Shown: piece after piece, positions 35,851 through 50,000 of the stretch
How the letters are laid out: each line of letters begins with the position of its first letter
How positions within the stretch are numbered: the first letter of the stretch is position 1
DNA from: Cymodocea nodosa
Taxonomy: Eukaryota; Streptophyta; Magnoliopsida; Alismatales; Cymodoceaceae
Direction of reading: 5' to 3'
Length of the DNA: 64,000 nucleotides
NCBI GenBank assembly: GCA_036874045.1
Contig: CM072335.1
Coordinates: 27,163,501 to 27,227,500 of the forward strand
Notes under the pieces: model-generated
Told to the model about the DNA's origin: nothing
Seen by the model: the letters and a program-made list of their open reading frames with translations, nothing else
Databases searched by the model: none
Position numbers and translations under genes: made by a program

Positions 35851-36495
35851 ACTCAGTGCATTATGTGTTTAAAAACTAACCTTATGGTCATGAAAAAATT
35901 CGTGGAAAAAAGGGCAAATTGTACATTATACAATATGTTATGGTTGAGCAAAATACACGTGTGATATTCCACGTAAATAACACAATCTCCTTCATTTTTC
36001 CTTTATTTTTTCACATTTTCTTCTTTATATTTTTTATATGCCCTTTTTCACTTGAATTTTTTTTAATAAATGTTAGTTTTTGCTTTCACCTAGATTTGAT
36101 TTCTATTAGAATCTACAAGTTATGTTGGCCTTCATTAATGAATTATTACACTCTAAATTTCTCAACGTTTTTATCCACAAACGTTGAATAGTAGTTTATT
36201 TAATTTATATGGATATGTGTTTCTTCTTGGTCTCAAAATTCAGTGTAGTCCTTGGTAAAATAGCGTATAATCGCACTCAACGAAATTTGAGAAATTATGA
36301 TGAAAGAAAACAACGAATTAAAATGCAGCGTAAATATTAAAGACATAAATAAATCTAATCCACAAATTCAAAATTAATAAGGCCAGAGAAAGAAATATTT
36401 TAAATGGTGTATTCGAAAGAGTCACGTGCAATGATGTCTGATGAATGCTTTATTATTGCTAAGAGAACCAGGGACCACTTTTGGATATTCTCTTT

Positions 36496-36785
36496 TGCAA
36501 GGGTCCACCAATGGATTTTTAGTTTGAATAAAGGTAAAAAAGGTTCTTACTTGGGAAAGAGGAGCCGCACGTGGTAGAAATAATTTTTTATATTTTAATA
36601 CATTAAATGTGGAAGATTAATTATATCATCATATTTAAATAAATTTAGGTAAAAATACGCAAATATAAAAAAAACAAATCCATCGACTTATTATTTTTGT
36701 AACCTACAGTTTTTTATTTAACGCCGTATCAAAATTCGTAAATCTTAAATATTAAATTAAAATGGAAAGAGCATTCGTAACTATC
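36496..36785. repeat. Direct repeat upstream of DCL2, copy B
   Basis: The second copy of the 35390-35705 segment, about 1.1 kb downstream and ending about 190 bp before the DCL2 ATG. CACGTG at 36568-36573 is retained. Against copy A it lacks about 20 bp around the position of TAATGGTAACGGTTTTGTTT. Confidence 0.85.
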
Positions 36786-36975
36786 ACTTAATATCAATTT
36801 ATTTTTTAACCAAAATTATCGGTAATTGATTTGCGAGATGGAACAAACATTCCGTAAAAATAGAATTTCCTTCTTTTTTTCCTTCCCGACGGTAATAGGA
36901 ACTCGCGAGGTGGTCGACTTTACCATTTCCACAAGTGGGACCGACTGCAGACGGTTCTTATACCCCCGGTGAGTT

Positions 36976-39900
36976 ATGGAGGAACAGGGCTTTGCCGTTG
37001 GAACGAGGAAGAGGACGGAGATGGGAACCAGTCATGGCGTCGGAGCCAAGGACCTAGGCAGACTCGGCCAACATGGTAGGAACGGTGTCCATGGTTCTGA
37101 GACTACTGTTCACGGGAACAACAATGGCGGCAACTCCGGTTACGACATGACCAGGCCTGCGCCAGAAACGAGACGTACTCTGCCTTCTGCTCCTCCTACA
37201 GATCCCGAGTCTTTTGCTCGCAGGTGTCGTATCTTATTCCCGCTAGCACTGTGCAGCTACGACGGTGGTGGCCCGTCGTTTATAGCCTGACGACGTTATA
37301 TCGTGCAGTTACCAGCTGGAGGCGTTGGAGATGGCCATCAAGCAGAACACGATTGTCTTCCTTGACACCGGTTCCGGAAAGACCCTCATCGCCGTCATGC
37401 TTCTCCGTGCGTACGCGGGCTTCATCCGCAAGCCGTCCACCTCCATCGCTGTCTTCCTTGTCCCCACCGTCGTCCTCGTCTCTCAAGTAACTGATTTCTT
37501 CCTTTTATATTCCCTGCCGAGATCTCATCATCTCCATTTTCTATTTGAATGGTTCATCATCTTCTATGCAAATGCTGTTATCTCTTTGTTTTCTTTTCAC
37601 GCATATACATATACACGTTCTCTCTCTTCTCTTTCTCTCTCACGCACACACACATTCATGCAGCAAGCCGATGTCATAGAGATGCACACCGACCTCAAAG
37701 TTGGAAGATTCTGGGGTGATATGGGAGTGGACTTCTGGAATATTTCCATCTGGAAGGAGAAGCTTGAAGAATTCGAGGTAGTAAGATCCTTCTCACGGTG
37801 TCTTTTTCCATGTCCATCAAAGCTTAGGAGATCAATATTAGAATAAAAAATGCACACGTTACCAGGTCGTATTCATTCGCTGAATTAGTTGCATTCCCTT
37901 GCCTCCATTTTCTACCTTGGAAGTAACTGATCATAGAACTTCAGTGAAAAATGTAACAAGTGCACTAATTCTATGTGCGAAATATAATGCAAATTTCTTC
38001 ATCTTCTTATCAGTCCTTTCAATTGAATAGCGTTATTAGAGAATTGCTATACATCACTTCCACGATACAAGATGAAACACTTCCATGAGATTGACAGATC
38101 TTCTCCCAAGTACATTGTCTCAATCTTTAAGTGAGGTTTGCTTGTTTACAAGAGATATCTGTGTAACTTGATATGACACTTGCATTTCTTGTAAATAGGG
38201 TTTCCACCTTAAGTTAATTTATTAATCTAACTATTTAAATGACATTAAGTTCTTTATCAATTAACTGAAAGAGCATATTGTTAGGATCCTAGTATTTTGA
38301 TAATGCAAAACCTATGTGATGAAACATATTGTATTTCACAGTTAAGTCAGTGCAGCTTTAGATCAGAAGGCAGATAGAACAAATTCCATGCAGATGATCA
38401 GTTGGAGAAGTTTTCAGATAATACTGCATTAAAGTTACAGGAAAATCGGACAATTACAAGTCCGAAGAGTAAGTTTAAAGCAGCAGCAATAATATCGGAT
38501 AGTTAGAAGAATAACTATCCGAAATTGTAAAGCCTTCGAAGAGTTATTTAATCAGACAGTTAAGGGGATTAAATGATCGGATAGTTAAAGAGTTAACTAT
38601 CCAGAAGAGAGTTATTTAATCAGACAGTTAAGAGGATTGAATGATCGAATAGTTAAGGAGTTAACTATCTGGAAGCTTAAAGGACTTTTCAGAGAGTTAC
38701 AGGTATAACTATCCGAAAGTTAAGTCATTCAATAAACCACGTGCAGAAATATAGAACGGAAGCTTAAAGGACTTGTCGGAGAGTTAGATAATTATCCGAG
38801 TTTTCTTTTCGGAGAGTTAGATAACTATTCGATTTTTTCGGTAAGTTACAAATATAACTTTTCGGAACTTAAGTCATTTTATCACGTATGTGCAAAATGG
38901 AGAAGCCGGTAATTGAAAGCTTAAAAGGGAAAATCGGAGAGTTAGAAAGATAACTATCCGAAATTTCAAGAGAGTTTTGGTGAGTTACAGTTTAACTATC
39001 CGAAACTTAAGTCATTGAATTTCCCACGTGTAGAATTCCAGACAGATACTCAAATGAGTTTTCAGAGAGTTAGAAAGATAACTATCCGAAATTTCAAAAG
39101 AGTTTCGGTGAGTTACAGTTTAACTATCCGAAACTTAAGTCATTGAAATTCCCACGTGCAGAATTCCAAAGAGTGGCTTAAATAAGTTTTCGGAGAGTTA
39201 GAAAAATAACTATCCGAAATTCTGAAGCATTTCGATGAGTTACAAGGATAACCTTCCGAAACTTAAGTAAGTCTTTATGCACGTGCTGAATTAAAGTAAT
39301 CGGAAAGTTGACAGAGTCAAACTATCCGACAAGTATATAACTGTTCGGTGAGTTACAGTTATAACTATCCGATTGGATGACAGCTCACATTTAAACATTC
39401 TAGAATCCTACCTGGCAGTTAAGGTTAAGTGATCTTTCGGTAAGTTACAGATACTTTTCGGAGAGTTGCATAGCTAACTATCCGAAAGAACAGGAAAATT
39501 GATAAGATATCTTGAAACAATTTTCTGAACGGTTACTTACCGTATTGGAACTTGAGACTAATCAAGTACAGTAGAATACATCTGTTGGAAGAAAATATGA
39601 TCGTTGTACATATCAGATATATATACAAGACACAAACAACGGATTTAGATAGCTTTTTGCTCATATACATACAGAGATACAGTATACATTGCAGATCAAT
39701 TACTGATATAGAAGAAAACTCAAATTCAGTTCAACAAAGAATCGATTGAAAGCTAGATTTACAAGAAAATTCTTAAAGCTCTTCATGTGCTGAAAGTCTG
39801 ATCCAAGAAGGATCATTTGGTTCGTGGCTTCAACCAAAAAGCTACATTCAGTTGTTGGTTTGAGTTTCGACCTGAAAACTCAAGAGGTTGATTTTCTGGA

Positions 39901-42900
39901 GTTTATACCTGAAAACTTCTGTGTGGTTGGTTCTTGCTTCGACCTAAAAGCAAATGTATAAGTGTTGAGACACTTAGTGAAGTCCAAGTGACCATTGGGG
40001 GTGGACTGACCGAGTTGGTGAACCACCTAAAATTTTCTTGTGTTTCTTACCTTTATTTTCGTTGTGCATGATATTTTTATCTGATTATTACTTGTGCAAA
40101 CTGATTAATCAAATTAGTTAGTAAAGTGAAAAATAGGCATAAATTCACACTGTTCTCCATTCAATCCCTCTTTGGTGAAGTCATTCGTTCCTAACACATA
40201 TATCTTTCAGATTTTTTTTCCTATTTAATTGGTTGTCTTTCTATAATTTCCTTTTATCACACAATGGCAACTATTGCCACTCTTCCATTACAATTATTTC
40301 CTTTACAGTGTATGTTTTTATATTGCAGGTGTTTGTTACAACTCCTCAAATTCTGCTGAATAACTTGAGACATAGTTTCTTTAAACTAGAAGACATAAAG
40401 CTGCTAATATTTGATGAATGTCACCATGCCAAGGGAAAGCACCCTTATGCTTGTATTATGACTGTGAGTTTCGCTCCCTTTCCAATTTTTTTGAAAAGGT
40501 TATGGATGCTTGCTTAGCTATTAATAAGAAAAAAATCAGTGCAAAGATCGGAAGGATCAGGCCATGGAGAGGTAAAACCTCCTCATTACAAGCCCATTAG
40601 CACCTTGATCCACCCATCAAATGTGTTACAGGCTTGTAGAACCAGAACCCACACCACATCAGGATCTCCCCCTCCTCAAAACCATTGTTAAAAATCTCAT
40701 ATTTCATATTATCTTGAAAGTCCAAATACACCAACAGAATGCATGTATACCCAAAAGATGCCAATGTTGACTTGTGGAGAACTTTCCCTTAGTCCTCCTG
40801 GTGGCCTTGGATTGGAGGTCCTCTGTAGATTCTGGTGAGGTTCTGTACCAAATTTATTTAAATCTAAAATGCCCTGTTCAACGGTTTAGGTTCCTATTTG
40901 TACACAATATAGATTCATGTTGTTGCTTATGATCTATATTTTGTCCTTTCCTCATGTGACTTGGTATATATAAGCTTCACACTATTGATTAATAACATAA
41001 TTGTGAATGGAGTGCATAAATAAAATAGTCGCCAAATGCCTTGCTAAGAGATTAAAAGGGATTATGTCTAAACTCATTGGTGATCAACAGTCTGTTTTGT
41101 GAAAGGAAGACAGATCCTTGACTTTTTTGTAGCTTATGTGTGCATATAAGCAAGAGGACATCACAGAAAGGTAGGTCTGGTCTGGAAGTTGGACATGGAA
41201 AAGGTCTATGATAGTATCTCTTGGAGCTGTCTCGAGCAAGCGATGTGTTATTTGTTCATGGGGTTATTTTGTCAGCTCAGCATCTTTTGCTATTCTAGTC
41301 AATGAGTGTCTAACAGGGAGATCTGGCTGCGGTAGGGTCTCCAACAGGGAGTTCCTCTTTCCCCCTTTCTTTTCTCCTTGGTGGTTGAAGTCTTGGACAA
41401 GATGTGTTGTAAGGCTGATAAAAGGTTTCAACTTTCAAGCTCCATTGAGGGGCTCCACTGCTGATACACTAATCTTCAGTGATGGCAGACAAGATCTGAT
41501 TAAATATCTCCAATGTCTGTTGGGACTCTTTAGCATAGTAACGAAGTTCAGGGTTAATTTCCATAAGTCTTCAGTTGTTGGGCTAGTAGTGTTAGAGGAA
41601 GAGATACAACTAGTAGCAAAATTTGTGTACTGTAAGTCGGAAAAGTTTCCAATCAAACGTGGGTTGTCCAATTCCATGGTAACCTAAGTGATATGGGATC
41701 TTTTAAGTTGGTCAACTAGCATTCTTTCCTCTACTTTCATAGTTCTGATTTAATTTCTATAGATTCCTCTTTATAGGTGTGGTGATGGAGCAAGGATTGC
41801 AGATTCTTTGTCAAATCAATTTTAGATACTCACCTTTGTGGGAGTTTCTAAGAAAGTCCAATTCCTTGCCTGGTAGGGATGGCACGAAGCAATCCCAATT
41901 GAGTGCTTTCTCAAGATATGATGCTTCTCACTTGCTACAATATGTAGATTTTGCAAATCTTGGAAAGAGAATCAGTGACACTTGCTCTTCAACTGTCCCT
42001 CGATGAAATGCCATTATTGCTCATGGTTGGATGTACAGGACATCACAAGATGGGAGATGACTGAATTCTGGGAGAGGTGGGCATGTAAAAGGGGGCTTGG
42101 AGTTGCATGAAAAAAATTGGCTTATTATTCCTCATGTTGTTTGGTGGAGGTGATGGTTGGAGAGGAATAGCAAAGTATTTCAGGGCGTTCAACATACTAG
42201 TGAGCATTTCTGGACTAAAGTAATTAACCGTGTTGTAGAGTGGTTGAAATTGTGGAGAGTGCAGGGTGTACATGATGATATGACAGTTCCAACGTGACTC
42301 TGTGCTTTGGTCACCATTTGATTTTGCTGCTTGGTTTGGGCTTCGTGTCTCCATTTATTACCAACCCTTGTTGTTCTATCTATATTCTTGTTTTTTTTTT
42401 CCTTTTTCCTTTTTTGCTGTCTAGTGTGTTCTCCTTGGAAGCTGATTAGGGTGTGGTTAGCTTGTCTACGACTTGTGTAGGTCCCTTGATATTTCTTATT
42501 TTAATATATTTCCCTTTCATTGCTGCTCAAAAATTAATGACGTAATTATATGCTGTCATTGTTCAAATTATATACAAATAAAGGAAGTTTCTTTGTCATC
42601 ATCTTTACATAAATTATTATAAATTTTGGATGCAACAAGAAATTTTCTTTATATGTTTTAATCACTTTTTTAATTATAATTGTCTCTCCTACTCTTTAAT
42701 AAAATTTAACATCTTTATTTATTCACATTAATTCTCTCATAATTGATATTTGTTTTTAAATTTGCCACCATTTGAATTCAGATGTGTAAAAAATAAAATA
42801 AAATGAAGCTAAAATATAATTTTTGTGTTTTTCACCTGTGTTTAGATGTGTACGAAGTTCAAATTATCAATTAATTTATTGTATGGAGCACTTTTCAAAT

Positions 42901-45900
42901 AAAAATTTTCTTTCTACATTTTAGATTATTAAGAAATCATATATTATTATTATAATATAATTTTCAACTTACATAATAAGTAACACATTTTCTAATAGAA
43001 ATAGACTTTACTCATTAAAAGTGATTCCTCTTTTATTCTTAAAATTTAGTTTGTAGATGCTTGCAAGTAAAATTCTATATAATTTTTGTTGATTATTATA
43101 ACAGAGAAATGTCTAGATTAATGAGTATATTCTTCTATAATTTTGTCTAATTTTTACATCTAGCATGTATCACAAATGCACATTATTAGGTCAATAATTT
43201 TAATAAAATAATAACAAAAGTGTGATGTGTTGTTATCTTTAGTAATAAACAATATTATATCTGTTATGCACTTTCAACTATTACATAAAATATTAATTTG
43301 TGTAACGCATGTGACTATCAACAGTGCATTCTTATTTGAATTCAAATAATCTACCTTTTGTTTTGTTGAAATATGTATTGAATTTGTATAAAGGTATTTT
43401 AGTTCTTTTGTATTTGATCCCTTCATAGCTATATAAGCTTATAGGTCTTAAGGCTTATCTTAAGTCCTTTTTGTATTTCTCCAAGTGATAGTGGAACTCT
43501 CTCCCTCTCTCATCCTGTGGACGTATCCGTAATTGGAGAACCATGTTAAATCTAAGGTTTTGTATGTTTGTTCTTTTCTACTTCCTCAGTTTGCATAACA
43601 TGTTTCTTATTACCTTAGAGATGGGTAATGAATATTTTATAGAATCAGCTGCATTGGTAATTCTGTACAAACTCCAAGTATTTCCTCTCCCTCTCTCCCT
43701 CTCTCTTTTCCACTCTGGATATATACATGGATCTATGCATATGGTATAATTTTCTTTTAAGATTGTCTTCCTTAAGCTAACAATTCCAGTAATTATTGGT
43801 TTAATTCAAAAGCCGTGTTTAGAAGTCTGGATGAAATACAACATAATTGACAGGTCTCATTTAGCATAACAATGTTTGGATCTTGCAAGTTCATTATACA
43901 CATCTCTAAAAGGAAATCAGTTTGTGCTTTGCCTTGGAGCATGGTAATCTAAAAACTTATTATGACGTGTAAATATGCCTACTTTTATCCATATTTTTCA
44001 TGATGTTTGGCATATTTCTAATAATAATACAAAAACACTGCTCTGTGTGTGTGTCTATATATATATATGAAATGTGTTTAACTTTGACTATATTTTACAA
44101 GATATTATGATTATTTTATTGATATGGAGTAAGCTTCCTTTTCATAACTTTTTTTTTTGTAAATTTCTATATATTTTAGATATAAAATAAATTTTCTTTG
44201 TATGCTTCAACTGTTATACTTACCCTTAATTACTTTTCCAATCTCTATCTATTTCTATTAATTCTCCCATTATTTATGCTTATTTCTGAACTTATCATTT
44301 TTTTGGATAAACGAGCAAAATGTACATGCTCATGCACATATTACTCCATTCATTTCTATTCCCTCTCTCTAAATAGGAAACCCATTAGATGAAAACCCAA
44401 TGGTTCAAAGCAACTGCAGGCAGGCTATCATCAGGGCATAAATGGAATTCAGGAATTGTTAGTTTGGTCGATGGGTGTACAGTTCTTTTAATAAAATAGG
44501 TATATAATTACAAACAACAATAATCTATACCTGTTGAATGCATACACTGCAAAAAAAAATTAAAATTTTGTGATTTTCCGTACATGTTTGGATAATGTAC
44601 AACAGTAATCAATGCTTTCATCCCACATGTTTGTTTATGTACGTGAATTTTTTTGGTAGTGTAAATCAATAAGGCTTATCCAAGAAGAAACTGACCAAGG
44701 AGGTCACCAAAAGAGAAATAAAAACCGTATGAAAAACATGGAAAATCTATTTACAGAGAGCCTCCTTTCTCAAAAGTTTTTTTTGGTAATGTCCTTTTTC
44801 AAAATGTTAATAAGCCAAAAGCTTCATGAAAAGGTTCTGCTATTGAGACTGAATTCCCTTTGAAGATGGATGCATTCCTAGCTAACCAGATGGACCAGCA
44901 AATCACATGTATTATGAGTGGTAACTAGTGCTGTGCAATCAACTACTTTCCTTCAATGAATCATTGAATACTTACAACGAGAGCTCCTAGAAAAACAATT
45001 GATATGCCACCCGTAATTATCCCAGTGTAAGGCATTCCCAAAGCCGTTTAGAAAATTCATACAGGAAGAAGAAATGATCCCTAGCCTACAGATGCTGCTG
45101 ATGTAAACCAAATGGCAAGTTTCTGTTGCCAGCCCATTTATTATGATAAGTCTTGGCTGTGACCCTCTTGTGCATAAGAAGCCACATAAAACCTTGAGTT
45201 GAGAGGAGAGGGGCATTTCCAAATCAACTTGTGTGGTTGCCTGATGGCCGGGGGGTTGTGAAAGGAGGTTGTTATGATAGTGTTTACAGTAAATCAACCA
45301 TTTCTAGCAGGCATCATATGCATGTGAAATTCAAATATTTAATTTATTTTTAATATGGAGTACTCTACGTTTAGATGGTTAAGAAATCCTAGATCTTATT
45401 ATTATAATACTTTCATCTCATATAAAAATGATATGCTTTCACATATAAATAAACTTCTTTCACTTAAAATAAATTTTTCTTCCTGAAATTAATTTCGTAG
45501 TTGATGAAAGTAAATTCTAAACAGAATGGATAAAGGTTTGGAGTTATGAGTATATTTCTTTATGATTTTTCCTTTAAATTTTTTGTTGAGCATCAAAAAA
45601 TTAGCAGTTAGCAAATGAACAATGTCTATGTTAATAATCTTAATAAAACAACAATGAAAAAGTGAGATATATTATTATCTTTGGTAATTGGTAATGCTGT
45701 CTACTAGGTTTTTAACTTATTTGCATAATATATCAATATGTGCAACACATGAGACTATTAATAGTCTAGACTATTTGTTGATTGTCATTTTCAAGTTCTA
45801 CATAATAAACATTAAAATTAACTGTATTTGATATGCATGTGTGCTTTGCCAGGAGTTTTATCATAAGGCTTTGTCTTTACGTTCGATATATTTACCAAGG

Positions 45901-47007
45901 GTATTTGGAATGACAGCTTCATTAATTAATTCAAAAGGTAAACCTTCATGCAAAAGTTTTGGTTCCCATTGCCCTTTTTTTTCTTATATGTCCAAATGCT
46001 AGTTACATTGATCATAGCTTTTTCCAAGTACAACATATTGTAACAAGTTTTTCATTTATTTTCACAGGGTCAAGATCTCGTGATGCATATGAAAAACAAA
46101 TTGTTGGCCTTGAAAACCTTATGAATTCAAAGGTTTGTAAGATCATCTAGAATGCAAGGATGGAATGCATTCAACCACTCTTACACTAAGGTGGTGTTTG
46201 TGCCCACAAAAATGGGGGAAAGGAAAATCCAATTTTTTTTTTTTGGATTTTCTTGACGTTTATGCATCTGAAAAATGAGGGAAAAAATTTCCCCCATTCC
46301 TAGCATATAAAATGTTTCATTTTCTAGATTTTTTGCCCCACAACCCTTTGAAAAAATTCCCATTATCCGTGCACCCCTCTTTCTCACCTTTCCTACAAAG
46401 CTCTACTTCTTGTTTGCTAGTGACTTTCAACTCCTAACCCCTCTACGCAGCCCCCCTCTCACCTGAAGTTGTAACATGTATTCCTCTTGGTTGAAGTCTT
46501 AACACCTCTTTGCTTATCTCTTTGATCTCTGTTGTTAGGATGTTGCTTTACTGACAATCAATTGTCCTTGTTCACATTGTTTTTAGTTGAAGCCTTAACA
46601 CCCCTTTGCTCACCTTTGTCACTGGGATGTTGCTTTATGGACAATCAATCATCCTCATCCACATTATTTTTGCCACCATCATGCCATTGCATCATTGATT
46701 GGTCATCCTCCAACCCATTAGTGTGCACTAAGTGAGGAGTTGTTGTGACTCAATGAGAAACAAACACTACAACAACAACGGACATTGAGTAGCATTTTGT
46801 CTAGGTGAGAAGACAAGTGGACAAAGGTGCCGATGGTGTAGTAGTACACATTGGAGCAAGGATGATGACTTGTGAAGGAGTTGAGAGTGGTAGTGATGTT
46901 GGAAAGTGCCAAACCACTTCCTTATTTCTTTCATTTATTGATAGATACCAATGATCAAATGGAGAGTCTTTTTGGACTATTGTCATATATGCCAAGCAAT
47001 TGACACC

Positions 47008-47066
<59 letters not shown>

Positions 47067-50000
47067 TATCCACCCGATTGAGTTGACATGGGGGAGCCTA
47101 TGGAGCTTGGTAGATTTGAAGACTTTATGGTGGTTCTTGGTTGATTGTTTTCTTGAACTCTAATAGGGGAGAATACCTTGATGGTGGGGTGATGTTGCAT
47201 AAGTTGGAGTGTTTGGAAGCTAAAGATTGGCACATGGGACTTCTAGGTAGGTAGTGCAATGACAATGGTTACAAGTTGTGATTCTACTAAGGTGGAGATG
47301 TTTGCAAAGATTGTGGAATCATTTGATATCCTTATGAAATACACCTAAACATGTTTTAGTGGGATTCCTTAGAAGTAGCGAAGGTGTTGGTGGAATTCTA
47401 GATTGTTGAAGACCCTCTTTAGAGGATAATGTTTTTTGTTAAATGCATTGTTGTTTGGATATGGATTTTTGTGGACTTCTAAAATTTATTTTTTAATTTT
47501 AATTATATTTTAAATTGCATGCAATATTGCATGCTCTTTTTGCTTGTAACATACACATATATTAATATATTATGTCTTCCAAAAGTGATTGCTCTTTATG
47601 ATCTCTAGATAATTGATGTGACTTACTAGATGGTGATTGTGACATTCCTTCATGTGATACACAAAAAAGCCTATGGCATTTTCCAAGGTTCAGTGATTGT
47701 CTCTAATGGCTTATATTCGATTGTTTTGGGATTTGGGCTGAGTAAAAAGTAAAGGGGAGTTTGATGTTGCTAGAATGACTAAGGACAGACACTACTTGGA
47801 TGTGGTAATGTGTTGTCTATTGTTTATAATATTTTGTTGGGGTTTAGAATATAATAGTTTAGGATCTCTTGTTTTGTGGTTGTGAAGAATGGGAAAAGGG
47901 ATATCTTGCATATGGAGTAAGTTACACATATATAACATAAAAGATAAGTGGATATCTATTTACTTAAAAAGCGACCCATATACATAATGCATAATGGTAA
48001 CATATCTCTAACACCCTCCCTTAAGTTGAAGTATAGATATGTGTATGTGTGCACAATCCCTTGTTTCATATAATAATATGTCTTCTAAAAGTTATTGCTC
48101 TCTATGGTCTCTAGATAATTGACATGACTTTTAATAGATGATGACCCAGACATACTTTCATGTGATACATAGAAAAACCATTGATGTTTCTGGAGGTTCA
48201 ATGATTGTCTCTGATGGCTTAAATTTGATCCTTCTAGGATGTAGGATGATTAGAAGGTGAAGAGGAGCTTGATGCTATTGGAATAATGGCTAAGGATTGA
48301 CACTGCTTGCTTGTGGTAATGTGCTTTCTATCGTTTGAATGTGTTAGGGCTTAGAATACAAGAGCTAAGGATATCTTGTGTTTATGAAGGGGAAGGGAAA
48401 AAGGAATATTCTTGCATATGGAGTGAAATCATACATGTGTGTAGGATAATGAATAAGTAGATATCCACTTACTTAACAAGTAACTTATATATATAACGCA
48501 TAATGGTAATATAACTCAAACATACTCTCTCAAGCTGAAGCATATATTTGTGTCTGTGTGTGTAATCCTCATACATTATTTTAAAGTGAGTCTTTGTCTT
48601 ATGTATAGATTTATATCTTCCAAAAGTGATTTCTCTCTATGATCTCTAGATAATTGTTGTGACTTAATAGGCAATGACCATGACATACCTTCATGTGATA
48701 CATAAAAAAGCTAATGAAATTTCCCAAGGTTCAATGATTGCCTTCGATGGCTTATATTTGATCCTTTTAGGAGTTGGGTTGAGTAAAAGGTGATGAGGAG
48801 TTTGATGTTGTTGGAATGATTGAGGACCAACACTATTTGCATGTTATAATGTGCTTTCTATTATTTATAATATGTTATTGGGGTTTAGAATACAAGAGTT
48901 AAGGATTTCTTGTTTTGTGTTTGTGAAGAAGGGAAAAAAGAGATTCTTGTATATGGTGTGAGTTACACACTCATATATATAGGACGATAGATAAGTGGAT
49001 ATTCATTTATCTAACAAGTGACTCATGTATATAATGCATAATAATAACATAACTATAATAGTCTCACTCAAGTTAGACTATACATATCAACTGTGTTTAA
49101 CTTGATGCAAAGGGCCTTGAAAATTCCATCATTTAAAACTTTTGCAAGGATTTCAACTATCTACTTTGAAGACTATGTATATGGAATAGATATGAACCAT
49201 CCTTGATGTACTTTGTTCATTTATGAAATGTGGGATTGATAATAATAAATATGACAGTTTAATTATCACAATGCATCTTCATAGATGCCTCAGTGATAAA
49301 GTCAAGCTTGACCAATAAAAGTTTGATCCACATCATTTTACAAATTATTTTTTCCATTAATTAGTACTTTGTTTTTGCATTAGATCGAGATACAACATGT
49401 TGCTTTTTGCTTTTCTAATTGACAAGATTTTCCCTATTTACAATAACCTACTATGGATTTCTTTTTGCCTTTCTCTCTTGCACAACTTGAATTAGAAAAG
49501 GCCTCTATTTTATGATGACAATTCATTCTATAGGCAAAGCTTTTGCCTAGGGTTTCTTTGATATATGCAAGTACATGTGAGACACTTTCTCAATGCACCA
49601 TTCTAAGTTCATGCATAAATTAAGAGAGCATGTTAATAGCATAGGTGATGTCAGATCTCTTGATAGTTAAGTAGATCAACTTGTTAATTAGTTTCCTATA
49701 TCTTCCAAGGTCTCTTCCATGTGACTAGAGAAATCATCCTAAAAGGGTTGACCTTACTTTGTAGGTGTACTATCAATCTTGAAGCCTAGAAGCCATACCT
49801 TCTATGGTAGATTTAGAGTATGCTTCTTCTAATAAACAAATTCAATGCCCAAAAAATATTGTGGTTTTCTCATTTTCTTAGTGACAAAGTTTGATCTAAG
49901 ATATTCCTTTATCATTTGTATGTAATTGAATCACTATCTATAATCAAAATATCATATTTAGCTACTAGTTGGAGACCATTGATTGAAGATTAAGTGATCA

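Larger units (their letters stand above)
32424..36975. other. Intergenic between PPR and DCL2, with dispersed duplications
   Basis: The PPR and DCL2 genes are divergent, so both promoters lie here. The DNA is AT-rich and contains no credible gene. Two families of duplicated segments are listed separately. Frames such as 35919-36191 are Phe-rich artefacts of T-runs. Confidence 0.6.

Noticed and set aside
38480-39495. Regular direct repeats considered as a CRISPR-like array
   Set aside because: The host is a plant nucleus, repeats are diverged and unequal in spacing, and the array lies inside a solo LTR with target duplication.
43060-44400. Possible further transposon pieces in DCL2 intron 4
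   Set aside because: AT-rich sequence with no readable domain, terminal repeat or target duplication.
46801-47233. SLSLSLSL-rich minus-strand and ERERERER-rich plus-strand frames
   Set aside because: They are translations of the (GA)n microsatellite at 47011-47063.
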